NCBI RefSeq assembly: GCF_022539665.2
Contig: NC_081338.1
Span: 620,001-684,000, forward strand
Origin: Daphnia carinata
Lineage: Eukaryota > Arthropoda > Branchiopoda > Diplostraca > Daphniidae
Direction: 5' to 3'
Length of the DNA stretch: 64,000 nucleotides
The translations under genes and the position numbers were made by a program. The stretch's first letter is position 1; each line of letters opens with the position of its first letter. This document shows positions 29,934-39,793 of this stretch, in pieces. The notes beneath the pieces were generated by a model, which was not told the DNA's origin, made no database searches, and worked only from the letters and a program-made list of their open reading frames with translations.

Positions 29934-32696
29934 ATGTATAGCACTTTTAAAGATATACAAGTAGTGGCAACTCTCGAAACCAACCCGATCTACCCAGACT
30001 TACCCGTCGTAACATTACCTCCACTATATCCTACCTTACCAACACAAAACTCTGAGACACAAACCCTCAAAGAAAATTTTGCTATAAAGTGGAAAGAGCT
30101 CGTAGAGCTAGAATATAACTATCTCCTCGAGAAAACTAAAACATACCAAACAACTTCAACAACAACAAATATAAAACAATTGGAAGAAAGGAGAAAACTC
30201 TCCCACAGAGAGCTAAACAACGCTCTACAACTATACACTCACTCACTAATAAAGCAAAATCTCGAGACAAAAGACGACACCACCTCACACGAGTCAATCA
30301 GCAAGACCACTGAAGCCTTAAAAAATCAACTAGCGAAATCTGGCGAAGAAAATAATTTCGTCGACACTCTTATCCACCAGTTAAAAACAGTCCACGGCAA
30401 AGAAAAAGAATTCCTCAGCCAAACGTTAGCTGTCCTTCAAAGTGAAACTCTACACCAGCAAGTAGAAGAGCAGCAAGCAAAAGATCAGATTACCGCAGAA
30501 AATACCAATCTACGAAAACAGATCGAGAGCAACAAGAAAAAGGCAAAGAGTTCAAAGTACACGCTCAGCAGTTCCCTAGAGCGCCTGCAAGAAAACAACG
30601 AGTCCTTGAAAAATTCATTTGAAAGAGCAAATACCCGAATTGCAGAATTGGAGAGTGACTTACAAAAATCACAAGAAGCTGAAAAATATTTCGAAGACCG
30701 GCTGAAAAAGAGAGAAGAAATTACCGAAAACGTTGAAAGAGAGGGTCAAGAGACAATTAATAAACTCGAAGCAGAAAATATCCAACTACAAGAAAAACTA
30801 AACAGTACCAGAAAACAGATAACAGTAAACGTTGAAAGGATAAAAGAATTAGAAGCAGCTACAAACGAAATAAAAACTCAGCTGGACAAGTCAAAAGCAG
30901 AAAAAGTCACGCTAACTAAGACGCAAGCGGAAACTGTTCTTAAAAATAAAGACCTGGATCGAGCACTTCAGCAAATAAAAAAGCAGACAGCAGAACAAGA
31001 AAATAAAATATCCCGCCTGGAGAATCGTATCGCAGAGTATAAACAACGAGAACTTCTATTCATCGAAGCCGAAGAGACCCATACAAAACAGGAACAGCCC
31101 GGGGAAGTAACGAGATTAATTAATGAAATACACGACCTATCCTCGTTAAGTGAAGTGCAAGATAAATCACTACATTTTGAACTTGAAGCTGAGCAAATAA
31201 TAGAACTGCAAAAAGTTATCGAACTATTGGGAAAACAAGTTGAATCCCAAAGTAAAAATATAACCTCCTTGGAAAAAGAAAACTATCATCTCAAAAGGAC
31301 CATGGGTAAACACCACGACGATTCCACCAGACCGGATCTAGGAAGCAGAAAATATACCGCTGAAGAAGAGGCCATGATGAGCATCACTCAACCCATTGTA
31401 AGAGTGCTGGGAGAACTTTTTTCGAGGGAAGACAAGAAATCCATCCCGCCATTCAAGGGTAAAAGCACCGATAAATTAATAACCGAATGGCTCAAAGCAG
31501 CTGAGCACGTGGCCCGAAATAACAACTGGGACGACGAGCAAAAGCTACGATTCTTCTCGGACCGACTTAAAGGAGAAGCCATGGAATGGCACGAAGCTTA
31601 CGTCGACGAGAAAGGAGACGAACTGGAATATGGAGAGTGGAAAGCAGCAATAATTGAAAGATTTCAAGATGCATTTGACATAGCAGCGCTGAAGAAAAAA
31701 CTAATGAAGCTAAAGCAGAAACCTGAAGAAAATTGCAGAGCTTTCGTGTCGAGATTAAACAGCCTATACGACACCATAGAGGGAAAGGAAGAAAAACTCG
31801 ACCACGACAAAACAATAATAGAGGATCAACTATTTAATAAAGTAAAGAAGATGAGGGATACGACAAAGATAAAAATATTACTTCAAGGGATCTTACCCAA
31901 AGTAAAAGTGGAGCTATACCTCAGAATGCCAGAAAAATCCGACGACTTCGATTCGCTTTGCAAACAACTGTTCATATCAGAACAGATATTGCACGAAAAG
32001 GAAAATAATGAAGATAGAGAAATAACGGCAGTAATTGCTGGAATTACAGACCGTGAGAAAGAACAAGATCACGAATTGTCTAAACAAAAAACTGAATTAG
32101 AACAACTTAGCCAGAGATTATTAGAGTTGGAATGTTTTAATAAAAATCGTGAATCAACACAGGAAAACAGTGTGCAAATTGCAGCCACCGACCGTTACGG
32201 CAACAGCGGACGGCAGTCGAACATACGCCAGGGTAGACCAGGTTACCCCAGAGAACAGTACTCAGGCAGAGTCCGTTTCCGAGATACCTTAGACCGCAGC
32301 AGAGCGTCAAGTTATTCACGCAGTAGAGAACCAAGTTTTTCAAAAAGCAGAGAAGCGAGCCCGTTTAGGAGAAACGAACCTACACAACGTTGGAGGCGTA
32401 ACGCACCAATAAGGGATCGTGAGCCAACATATACAACAGGCTTCGGACACCAACGAAACCACCCCTATACACATCAACCGGGAAGATACCAACAACCTTT
32501 CAGGACTAACAACCACGCAGATATCAGGTACCCGCAGCAAAACGATAGCAACCGCCAATATCGCAGTACAGGAGTCCGTACCCCAGTAAACAGAGATATA
32601 ATTTGTCATAAGTGTAACAAAAAGGGACACGTAGCAAGAGAATGTTGGACCAATATGGCACTTATGAATTATGCGAATCACCAACCAATAGAATAG
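29934..32696 (+). CDS. Gag with very long N-terminal coiled coil (retrovirus-like element)
   Basis: The 920-residue product has three parts. Residues about 40-460 are heptad-rich and charged (for example RIAELESDLQKSQEAEKYF), a predicted coiled coil much longer than usual for Gypsy Gag. Residues about 490-720 hold the capsid-type domain (IPPFKGKSTDKLITEWLKAA and RLKGEAMEWHEAYVDE). The C-terminal part is Arg/Ser-rich (SRASSYSRSREPSFSKSRE) and ends with a CCHC knuckle (CHKCNKKGHVAREC, residues about 891-904). It would form the particle and bind the RNA. The frame is intact. The last 79 bases overlap the pol frame, which is -1 relative to gag. Confidence 0.93.
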   Translation: MYSTFKDIQVVATLETNPIYPDLPVVTLPPLYPTLPTQNSETQTLKENFAIKWKELVELEYNYLLEKTKTYQTTSTTTNIKQLEERRKLSHRELNNALQLYTHSLIKQNLETKDDTTSHESISKTTEALKNQLAKSGEENNFVDTLIHQLKTVHGKEKEFLSQTLAVLQSETLHQQVEEQQAKDQITAENTNLRKQIESNKKKAKSSKYTLSSSLERLQENNESLKNSFERANTRIAELESDLQKSQEAEKYFEDRLKKREEITENVEREGQETINKLEAENIQLQEKLNSTRKQITVNVERIKELEAATNEIKTQLDKSKAEKVTLTKTQAETVLKNKDLDRALQQIKKQTAEQENKISRLENRIAEYKQRELLFIEAEETHTKQEQPGEVTRLINEIHDLSSLSEVQDKSLHFELEAEQIIELQKVIELLGKQVESQSKNITSLEKENYHLKRTMGKHHDDSTRPDLGSRKYTAEEEAMMSITQPIVRVLGELFSREDKKSIPPFKGKSTDKLITEWLKAAEHVARNNNWDDEQKLRFFSDRLKGEAMEWHEAYVDEKGDELEYGEWKAAIIERFQDAFDIAALKKKLMKLKQKPEENCRAFVSRLNSLYDTIEGKEEKLDHDKTIIEDQLFNKVKKMRDTTKIKILLQGILPKVKVELYLRMPEKSDDFDSLCKQLFISEQILHEKENNEDREITAVIAGITDREKEQDHELSKQKTELEQLSQRLLELECFNKNRESTQENSVQIAATDRYGNSGRQSNIRQGRPGYPREQYSGRVRFRDTLDRSRASSYSRSREPSFSKSREASPFRRNEPTQRWRRNAPIRDREPTYTTGFGHQRNHPYTHQPGRYQQPFRTNNHADIRYPQQNDSNRQYRSTGVRTPVNRDIICHKCNKKGHVARECWTNMALMNYANHQPIE
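32618..32696 (+). other. gag/pol overlap, -1 frame
   Basis: The pol frame is open from 32618 and gag stops at 32696. The A/G run AACAAAAAGGG at 32616-32626 inside the zinc knuckle is a possible slip region, though it is not a canonical XXXYYYZ heptamer. A -1 ribosomal frameshift is usual for this arrangement; an internal start at ATG 32642 is the alternative. Confidence 0.5.
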
Positions 32697-35600
32697 ATAA
32701 GGCACCAACCCGCAGTAGCATAAAATCGGATAAATTAGATTTTAACATACCCCAACTAATACGCATACCCATTAGAATTTATGGAATAGTACTTAGAGCT
32801 TTGATAGACACTGGAGCAGCAGCCAGTCTAGTTTCCGCGGATACCTTACTCAGCATAAATGAAAAAGAACTAAAACAAATAAAAAATAAAAATACACCCA
32901 CGTTTAGGACCGTATCCGGTCAGACACTAAAATCAATAGGGCAATATGAACTAACAATTACCATAAGTAATAATCATTTAATCAATCATTACTTCTATGC
33001 CATAGAAAAGCTGAACGAAGATTGCATTTTAGGCTTAGATTTTCTATCTAATAATAACGTGAAAATTAATACTAGAAATAGAGAAATATGCTATGACCAT
33101 TTAGGCGTAGAACATAGCTATAGGCAGAGTATACCGTTATATAACCTAACCTTCGAGAATGCGGGAATTACCATACCAATAATACCAGTACTTACTAACA
33201 ATCAAGAGGGAAAACTAACAGCAAAAGATCGCCGTAACTTAGGACCTTTTAGCCAGTGTGATATCTCGAAACAGGACAAGACGAAAGCGCTAGATAGCCA
33301 ACCACCACAATTCAATATCCCAGAATTTGAAACTGAAGTCTTAACGAAAGTAAAAAACTTACTTAACAAACATGAGCAATTATTTGCGGACAAGGAATCA
33401 GACCTTGGTCTCGTATCACGAGTAAAACATTTTATAAATACCGGACATGACATCCCGATTAATCAACGACTCCGTAGAACACCCGAAGCACTGAAAGAAA
33501 CCGTAAAATCTAAAATTGAAGTAATGCTAAAAAATAAGATAATAAGGGAGAGCTACAGCCCGTTTGCCGCAGCCATCGTAATGGTACCCAAAAAGGATGG
33601 AGAGATGCGTATGTGCATCGACTATAGGCCGCTAAATAAAATAACAATTAAAGATAAATACCCTTTACCAAGAATTGACGATACTGTGGATGCATTGTGC
33701 GGGTCTATGTATTTTTCATCATTGGATCTTTTGAGCGGATACTGGCAAATCGAGATTGAAGAAAAGGATAAATATAAAACAGCTTTCATTTGCGAATTTG
33801 GACAGTACGAATTTAACAGAATGCCATTTGGGTTAACAAACGCACCAAGTACGTTCCAAAGAGCAATGAATAACATTCTGAAAGACGTGCTGTACAAATT
33901 CGCCCTAGTATACTTAGACGATATAATTATATTTAGTAAATCGATTAAGGAACATTTATCGCACCTAGATAAAGTTTTCGAGCTTCTGGAAATTGCGGGA
34001 CTTAAACTAAAAAGAAAGAAGTGTGAATTTTTTAAAGAAGAATTGGACTATCTTGGATACATCGTTTCTAGAAAAGGGATAACACCAAATTTGAAAAAAT
34101 TAAAAGCTATTATAGATTACCCCGCTCCCAAAAATACAAAAGAATTGAGTTCATTCTTAGGTTTGGCTAGTTACTACAGGAAATTTATCAGAGCTTTTGC
34201 TGATAAAGCTCATCCATTGACTGCACTTACGAAAAAGTCAGCAGAATGGAAATGGGGAGAGTCAGAAGGGGACGCCTTTAATTGTATAAAGAACTGTCTC
34301 ATCACTAGACCTATCCTGAGTTATCCGGATTTTTCGCGCGACTTTATCATCTATACGGATGCCTCTGGGTACGGGATAGGTGCAGTCTTGGCACAAATAC
34401 AATCTCTACCTCAATCAGCGGATTCAGGTGAGACTAACGAACCAGTTCCCAGTGAATCAAACGACACAGAAGTCGTCATTGCATACAGCTCCAAACATCT
34501 GAATGACCGCGAAGCCAAGTGGTCCACCACAGAGAAGGAAGCTTATGCGATCGTTCATGCAATCGACGTATTCCGAACGTACCTATACGGACGTAAATTT
34601 ACAGTATACACAGACCATCGACCGTTAGAATGGTTAATGAGTAAGACAGAACCAGCAGGTCGACTAGCTAGATGGGCACTCAAAATCCAAGAATATGACA
34701 TCGTAATTGGATATCGACCAGGTAAATCGCACCAAAATGCGGATACCCTTAGTCGTACCCCAGTAGCAACTATAGCTAGTGTAGACATAAGAGGGAGTAA
34801 AAGGGAAATTAAACAAGAGGAAAGCGAATGGGTCCGATTACAGCATAACGATATAAATTGCAGAAAAATTATAAGTAATTTAATGGAAATAAAGAAACAG
34901 AGAAACAGAAAAGGAGAGAATATAAATGGATATAAAATAAACGAAAAAGGTGAATTAGTAGATAAATATGGGAGACTAGTGGTACCAGGAAATAAAATAA
35001 GAGAAATAATGGAAGAAAATCATGATCACATGTTAGCAGGACACTTGGGAATAACGAAAACTTTAGCGAGACTACAAAGACAATATTTTTGGCCAAACAT
35101 GAAAACAGATGTTACGACACACGTTAACAGTTGCTTAAGATGTGCAAGGCGTAAAGCCTCCGGCGCAACGATAGCACCGTTGCAACCTCTGCCACCGGTT
35201 GACAGAGTATGGCAACGCATTGCAATGGATATAGTAGGACCAATTCAAGAAAGTGTTAAGGGATATAAATATATTCTAGTTCTATCTGATTACGCCAGTC
35301 GTTTCGTTTTTGCATTTCCAATGAAGAACCAAACAGCCCAAACAATTGCATCCATTATGGTAAATAAAGTGATAACGAAATACGGAGCACCCGAGATTGT
35401 GCTAACCGACCAAGGAACGAATTTCCTTTCAAGTCTTGTTCAAGAGATGTGTAAACTCTTTAAAATCAAGCAGATGAGAACTACCGCTTACCACCCGCAA
35501 ACAGACGGACTAGTAGAAAGATTCAACAGAACCCTGTGCGATATGCTAGCTTGCTACGTAGTAGATGAACCGGAAGAGTGGGACAAATACCTACCATTTG

Positions 35601-36277
35601 TCACCTTAGCGTACAACACATCGCAACAAGCCACGCTAAAGGACACCCCATTTTACCTTTTCTTCGGAAGAGAACCAATTCTACCTAACGACATAAAAAT
35701 AAATCGGAACTTCGAGCACGGCGAAGGCAGTAGTGGATTATACTATCAAAAATGGAGAAACGCTCAAGACCTGGCAAGAAGTCACCTCTTCAAAGCACAA
35801 ACTAAACAGAAAGGATACTACGATGAAAGAGCAAAAGGAATTGCATATAAAATTGGTGACTTAGTAATGCTAAAAGCTCCACCATCAGCAGGTAAATTCA
35901 TTAACAGATGGAACGGACCGTTCCGAATCACACGAAACTTCTCAGACATAACTTACGAGGTCGAAAACATTGAAAATAAAAAACAAAAAGCAACCGTTCA
36001 CTCTAATCGCCTGAAACTCTATATCCCTCGAGAAAGTGTACCAAACACCACAGAAGCACTAAATCCAAACGTGAAAATCGAAAGTAAAAACAAACGAGGT
36101 CCTGGAAGACCACGTAAAAATATAACAACAGAGATTAAACCCGTAAATTTGAAAAAAGAAATGAACCCCACGAACCCTTTATCCCGGATAACAAACCAAA
36201 GAATGTCCTATGCCGAACCAAGCACCCCAACCAATTCGAGAAATGCCCGCTATAATCTTAGGAAAAGAACTAATTAA
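32642..36277 (+). CDS. Pol: protease, RT, RNase H, integrase (retrovirus-like element)
   Basis: A complete Gypsy Pol of 1,211 residues from ATG 32642. The protease motif is ALIDTGAAASLV (residues about 53-64). RT has MRMCIDYRPLNKI, LDLLSGYWQIEI and the catalytic YLDDIIIFS (about 423). RNase H has IYTDASGYGIGAVLAQ (about 570). The integrase zinc domain runs HLGITKTLARLQ to CLRCARRK; the core Asp, Asp and Glu are in MDIVGP, LTDQGTNF and GLVERFNRT, the last two 35 residues apart. A GPF module (RWNGPFRI) follows, then an AT-hook-like tail KRGPGRPRKN (about 1150). All catalytic residues I can check are present. Confidence 0.96.
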   Translation: MLDQYGTYELCESPTNRIDKAPTRSSIKSDKLDFNIPQLIRIPIRIYGIVLRALIDTGAAASLVSADTLLSINEKELKQIKNKNTPTFRTVSGQTLKSIGQYELTITISNNHLINHYFYAIEKLNEDCILGLDFLSNNNVKINTRNREICYDHLGVEHSYRQSIPLYNLTFENAGITIPIIPVLTNNQEGKLTAKDRRNLGPFSQCDISKQDKTKALDSQPPQFNIPEFETEVLTKVKNLLNKHEQLFADKESDLGLVSRVKHFINTGHDIPINQRLRRTPEALKETVKSKIEVMLKNKIIRESYSPFAAAIVMVPKKDGEMRMCIDYRPLNKITIKDKYPLPRIDDTVDALCGSMYFSSLDLLSGYWQIEIEEKDKYKTAFICEFGQYEFNRMPFGLTNAPSTFQRAMNNILKDVLYKFALVYLDDIIIFSKSIKEHLSHLDKVFELLEIAGLKLKRKKCEFFKEELDYLGYIVSRKGITPNLKKLKAIIDYPAPKNTKELSSFLGLASYYRKFIRAFADKAHPLTALTKKSAEWKWGESEGDAFNCIKNCLITRPILSYPDFSRDFIIYTDASGYGIGAVLAQIQSLPQSADSGETNEPVPSESNDTEVVIAYSSKHLNDREAKWSTTEKEAYAIVHAIDVFRTYLYGRKFTVYTDHRPLEWLMSKTEPAGRLARWALKIQEYDIVIGYRPGKSHQNADTLSRTPVATIASVDIRGSKREIKQEESEWVRLQHNDINCRKIISNLMEIKKQRNRKGENINGYKINEKGELVDKYGRLVVPGNKIREIMEENHDHMLAGHLGITKTLARLQRQYFWPNMKTDVTTHVNSCLRCARRKASGATIAPLQPLPPVDRVWQRIAMDIVGPIQESVKGYKYILVLSDYASRFVFAFPMKNQTAQTIASIMVNKVITKYGAPEIVLTDQGTNFLSSLVQEMCKLFKIKQMRTTAYHPQTDGLVERFNRTLCDMLACYVVDEPEEWDKYLPFVTLAYNTSQQATLKDTPFYLFFGREPILPNDIKINRNFEHGEGSSGLYYQKWRNAQDLARSHLFKAQTKQKGYYDERAKGIAYKIGDLVMLKAPPSAGKFINRWNGPFRITRNFSDITYEVENIENKKQKATVHSNRLKLYIPRESVPNTTEALNPNVKIESKNKRGPGRPRKNITTEIKPVNLKKEMNPTNPLSRITNQRMSYAEPSTPTNSRNARYNLRKRTN

Positions 36278-36283
36278 GCAAAA

Positions 36284-36285
36284 CT

Positions 36286-36316
<31 letters not shown>

Positions 36317-36348
36317 TAGTAATAAAATTACTTTTTTTTTAAAAACAG
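36284..36348 (+). promoter_or_regulatory. Poly-A run and candidate splice acceptor before env
   Basis: A run of about 26 As (36285-36312) is followed by CTTTTTTTTTTAAAAACAG, whose AG at 36347-36348 directly precedes the env ATG. The pyrimidine tract and AG make a plausible acceptor for the donor at 29926, placing the start codon at the exon edge. Confidence 0.6.
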
Positions 36349-38793
36349 ATGGAGATAATCCTACTAGTAATTTGCGTGTTAACTACCCTTGAAACTTCCC
36401 AAACAATTTACGTGTCCGTATGCGATTGTAAGAATGTGAAAACAAGAGGCATACTGGATATAAATTCACCCTTTTATTGCGATAAAGAAAATGTCGGAAC
36501 CAGGGTACATTTCCCACGTTTCCCCACTAGTTATACCTTAATGACAAAACAAAAACCCATTAGAACATGGAAAGGATGGACTTGTAAACAATGGATAAAA
36601 ACAAAAAAAATTACGGGATCCTTTTGGATTGGATCATTCGACACGGTTTTCTCCCAAGAAACAAAACTGATTTCACCGTTAGAATGTTGGGAAATGGTTA
36701 ACGATAAGAGATGCGGACGCAATATTATGCAGGCCACCCCAACCTCATTAAGTTTCACAGCAACCCCAACGGGAGAGGGTGCGTGGTATGCCATTAAAGA
36801 ATATCGCGTCCTAAATTGCCTTGCAGAAGAGATAACATTAAGACAGGAAACCCCTGAAAGCCCAATTGAAAGCCCTTTTGGATATTTAAATGCTACCCAA
36901 CAAGACGGCCAAATCATTCAAAATCATAATACAATAGTATGGGGAGATAAATCTAGTAATGTTTCCAATTCCCAAATAATCCTTAAAGGTATCGGATATC
37001 TAGAATTGACCCAAACCACAGAAATCGTAAATACCAGCAGACTCTTAGATACCAGTAGACAAATTGAAATATCATTCTTTAACACCCCTGATAATAATAA
37101 TAAAGAACTAGCTCAACCCAGCTTTAAAGTAGTCGGCATCCCCCTAACCTTTTTGATATTCCCCGCCGAAACAACAAGAAAGTTATACAAAATACATAAA
37201 AACACCCTACCCTCCTGTAAAAATCAAACCAATATCGACTCATGGTCATGCAATGAGTTTGCAGAACCGAGGAATAGTAAAACGAAAAGATCCATAAAGC
37301 AAGAAGTCGAATTCCTTTTCAACGATCCACTCGAAGAAGCTGAATTGGGAAAACGACTCTACAGCATTTCTTATGCTTGGGGATGGATTCGTTTAGGCCA
37401 TCCAAAAATAACAAAGGTAGAAGAAAACGGCGTAATACGCAAACAAGATTCAATCGTTTACATCAAGATAATGTACACCCAAAAACAAGTGACCACCCAT
37501 AACCAATTCGACATAGACGAGAAATTACCTTATGGAACAGACTTCGAATACCTAATGGACCACACCTTACGAATCCGAAGAACCACCACGTGTCTAACGA
37601 CATCGGAGACAAACACGATCATTACGGAACAGTGCGGTGAACGGACATCGCGCTGGCTATTCGATACAAAAAACCACCAGCTAATATCAATGGAAAAACA
37701 CCTATGCATCACACTACGAGACGAGGACGAAGGAACCCAACGCTCCTTAATCCTGCAAAAATGCAGCAGATCTGACGATATGGACGACAACCAGCAATGG
37801 GTATTTGAAACACTGAATTCAAACCCAGAAGTATTAGAGAACTTCCCAGAAACATCCATCGACGAGCTGGAAGAAATAAGACTAGAACAGAGAAGAGCAA
37901 TAGCGACAACCATTAATTCGCCGATTTTTGGAAACTTAATTAAATTCAACCACGGACATGGAAACATCATATGGGATATGATCAGCTGGGGACTACTTAA
38001 AAGCGGAAGACCACCAAATGAAAAATGTGTAACATACAACGGAACTAACACAATGATGACGCTGGAAGAATGCGACCGAGACTGGATCAAATGCCAAAGA
38101 AGCCTACAAAAATTGCTAACTAGCAATGACCCACTAGTACAAACTCAAACAACAGTCGCAAACTGCAGTAGGACATTGGAACGAGGTCAAGCGTTCGAAT
38201 ATTCAGCGGATTTCACAATCAGACCTTTCAATACCAACAACTGTATCAAGGCTAATACTACGATGTTAGTCTTACAGGAATGTTCAAGTACTAGCTCAGT
38301 ATGGGGAACATTCGAACACACAGGACAATTTATGGCAACGGATAGAACGGGATCACACTCACCTGCCTCAGACAGAAAATGTCTGACACTGAAAATAGGA
38401 AAGTTAAGCCTAGGACATTGCCACGAAAGGAGCAAGAAACAACACTTCAGCTTCGAGTATAAAAATCCTCACCAAATAAAAACCTTGCCAGCATCAGCTA
38501 TCATAGCTTTATATACGCAACAACCGTTCAACGGGAAAACTGTACCACGAATCCCACCGTTAAACAAACATGAAAATATCAACTCAGTTTTTAGAAGTGA
38601 AACGGAAGAACCCCTACAACAACAGCAAAATCAGTTGGCACATCAACCGCCAAACCGACTACGACGACAACGCATCGTCCTATTACAACGAAAATTACAA
38701 CGACACTTAAACATACAACGACTAGTAAAGCTGTGCCTACAACGACGACAAAACCAACAACAACGACAAAACCATCCACAACGACGAGGCTAA
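36349..38793 (+). CDS. Candidate envelope glycoprotein, N-terminal part
   Basis: The protein begins with a hydrophobic signal-like segment (MEIILLVICVLTTLETSQT) and a Cys-rich ectodomain. A basic site KTKRSIKQ (about residue 311) could be a furin-type cleavage site. Residues about 400-485 contain CLTTSETNTIITEQC, RWLF, HLCITL, ILQKC and QQWVF, a spacing like ricin-type (QxW) beta-trefoil lectin repeats; a second set occurs at about 625-715 (CIKANTTMLVLQECS, KCLTL, LGHCHE). Env would bring particles to a receptor and fuse membranes. The true frame leaves this ORF near 38601-38640, so the last ~60 residues (Gln/Arg-rich) are out-of-frame text. Confidence 0.7.
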   Translation: MEIILLVICVLTTLETSQTIYVSVCDCKNVKTRGILDINSPFYCDKENVGTRVHFPRFPTSYTLMTKQKPIRTWKGWTCKQWIKTKKITGSFWIGSFDTVFSQETKLISPLECWEMVNDKRCGRNIMQATPTSLSFTATPTGEGAWYAIKEYRVLNCLAEEITLRQETPESPIESPFGYLNATQQDGQIIQNHNTIVWGDKSSNVSNSQIILKGIGYLELTQTTEIVNTSRLLDTSRQIEISFFNTPDNNNKELAQPSFKVVGIPLTFLIFPAETTRKLYKIHKNTLPSCKNQTNIDSWSCNEFAEPRNSKTKRSIKQEVEFLFNDPLEEAELGKRLYSISYAWGWIRLGHPKITKVEENGVIRKQDSIVYIKIMYTQKQVTTHNQFDIDEKLPYGTDFEYLMDHTLRIRRTTTCLTTSETNTIITEQCGERTSRWLFDTKNHQLISMEKHLCITLRDEDEGTQRSLILQKCSRSDDMDDNQQWVFETLNSNPEVLENFPETSIDELEEIRLEQRRAIATTINSPIFGNLIKFNHGHGNIIWDMISWGLLKSGRPPNEKCVTYNGTNTMMTLEECDRDWIKCQRSLQKLLTSNDPLVQTQTTVANCSRTLERGQAFEYSADFTIRPFNTNNCIKANTTMLVLQECSSTSSVWGTFEHTGQFMATDRTGSHSPASDRKCLTLKIGKLSLGHCHERSKKQHFSFEYKNPHQIKTLPASAIIALYTQQPFNGKTVPRIPPLNKHENINSVFRSETEEPLQQQQNQLAHQPPNRLRRQRIVLLQRKLQRHLNIQRLVKLCLQRRQNQQQRQNHPQRRG

Positions 38794-39793
38794 CAACAAC
38801 GACATCAAGGTCCACATCCACCACGACAAAACCAACTGCAAAGACAACCTTACCGACGGCAAAAACCACATCGCCTTCAATAACCACACGAATGGTTACC
38901 GCAGCGACTCTCAGCATCACTATCGCAAAAAATGCTAATCCACGACCAGTAGAGGAAATCCCAGAAACAATTCCCACCTCAACGATCCCCACAACCAAAA
39001 TCACAAATACACCGACTACAGAAAACACAAAACGCAGCCCCAACACCACCGAATTGGAATACCCGACACCAAGTGAAAGCGACACGACGACAACCCAAAA
39101 GCCAAGAAGCGGAATAACAAAAAGAGAAAAGGAAATGACAAACGATTCATCATCACTACGCCCTAAGGAAGATACCAAAACGGAATTATTGGTGTCCACG
39201 AATGACCTAAACGATCGGCTGAAGTACGAAATAAGTAAAATGCACGAGCAATATAAAATAAACATAGAGACGGAACACGAAAATAAATTGGCCAAAGAAA
39301 TCAGAGACGTATACTGCCAATTAACAAAGATGAAAAGAACACAAGCAATTATATTGGCCCAAACGAATGGCCGTAGCAGCAGCTGCCATAGGCCTACCTA
39401 CATGTTCAAGACTTTATGGTTTTGGGCAAGCCATGACGCTACAACAGTGTGAGCAAAAACGAATTCTACTATCGGCGAAAGAAACGAAATGCGGATTCCA
39501 ACCGTCCTTCAAGTATGGAAAAATGAATTGCACAATTGGAACAGATGGGTGGTCTATTCACCCATACTCTGATTGTTTCTGGAAAACGCAACTAGTGAAC
39601 ATAAATGGATACCCGCATTCATGGGAACATAACGACACCAACGGTGATTGGGTAAAACAAGACGCAACAATCCACACACCAAATCTTGATCTAATCGCGG
39701 AATTTGACGAACTTCATCTAAACAATTTCGATTATACACTTAAAAGTCACCCAGCCCATAACGCAATGGAGATGGAACAATTAAACATACATA
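38601..39793 (+). pseudogene. Candidate envelope glycoprotein, mucin-like and C-terminal part, frameshifted
   Basis: From 38601 the next frame reads a Thr/Pro/Lys-rich mucin-like stalk (TTTTKPTTTTKPSTTTRL) and a second basic site (GITKREKE, about 39115). A helical region with REIRDVYCQLTKMKRTQ follows, ending at 39452. At about 39365 the sense moves back to the first frame: AAAAIGLPTCSRLYGFG, then several Cys and Trp (KCGFQP, DGWSIHPYSDCFW), until the N gap. Both frame changes are breaks in this copy (or read errors). The C-terminal Cys/Trp pattern reminds me of glycoproteins of arthropod negative-strand viruses such as chuviruses, known to have been captured by some LTR elements. This is an inference. 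The membrane anchor would lie in the gap. Confidence 0.6.

Larger units (their letters stand above)
29440..39793 (+). mobile_element. Retrovirus-like Ty3/Gypsy element with gag, pol and candidate env (3' end lost in gap)
   Basis: The element has a 5' LTR, a tRNA-Gln-like primer site, intact gag (920 aa) and pol (1,211 aa) that overlap in different frames, and a third gene beginning with a signal peptide. A consensus splice donor lies just before the gag ATG and a polypyrimidine/AG acceptor touches the env ATG, as in retroviruses and errantiviruses. The env part has two frame changes. The 3' LTR and env end are not present because a 100-N gap starts at 39794. Intact gag and pol suggest a fairly recent copy. 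Confidence 0.93.

Noticed and set aside
38591-39295. Long minus-strand hydrophobic frame (Val-rich, 234 aa) opposite env
   Set aside because: It is the antisense of the Thr-rich ACN repeats of the stalk, which read as Val on the other strand; a shadow of env.
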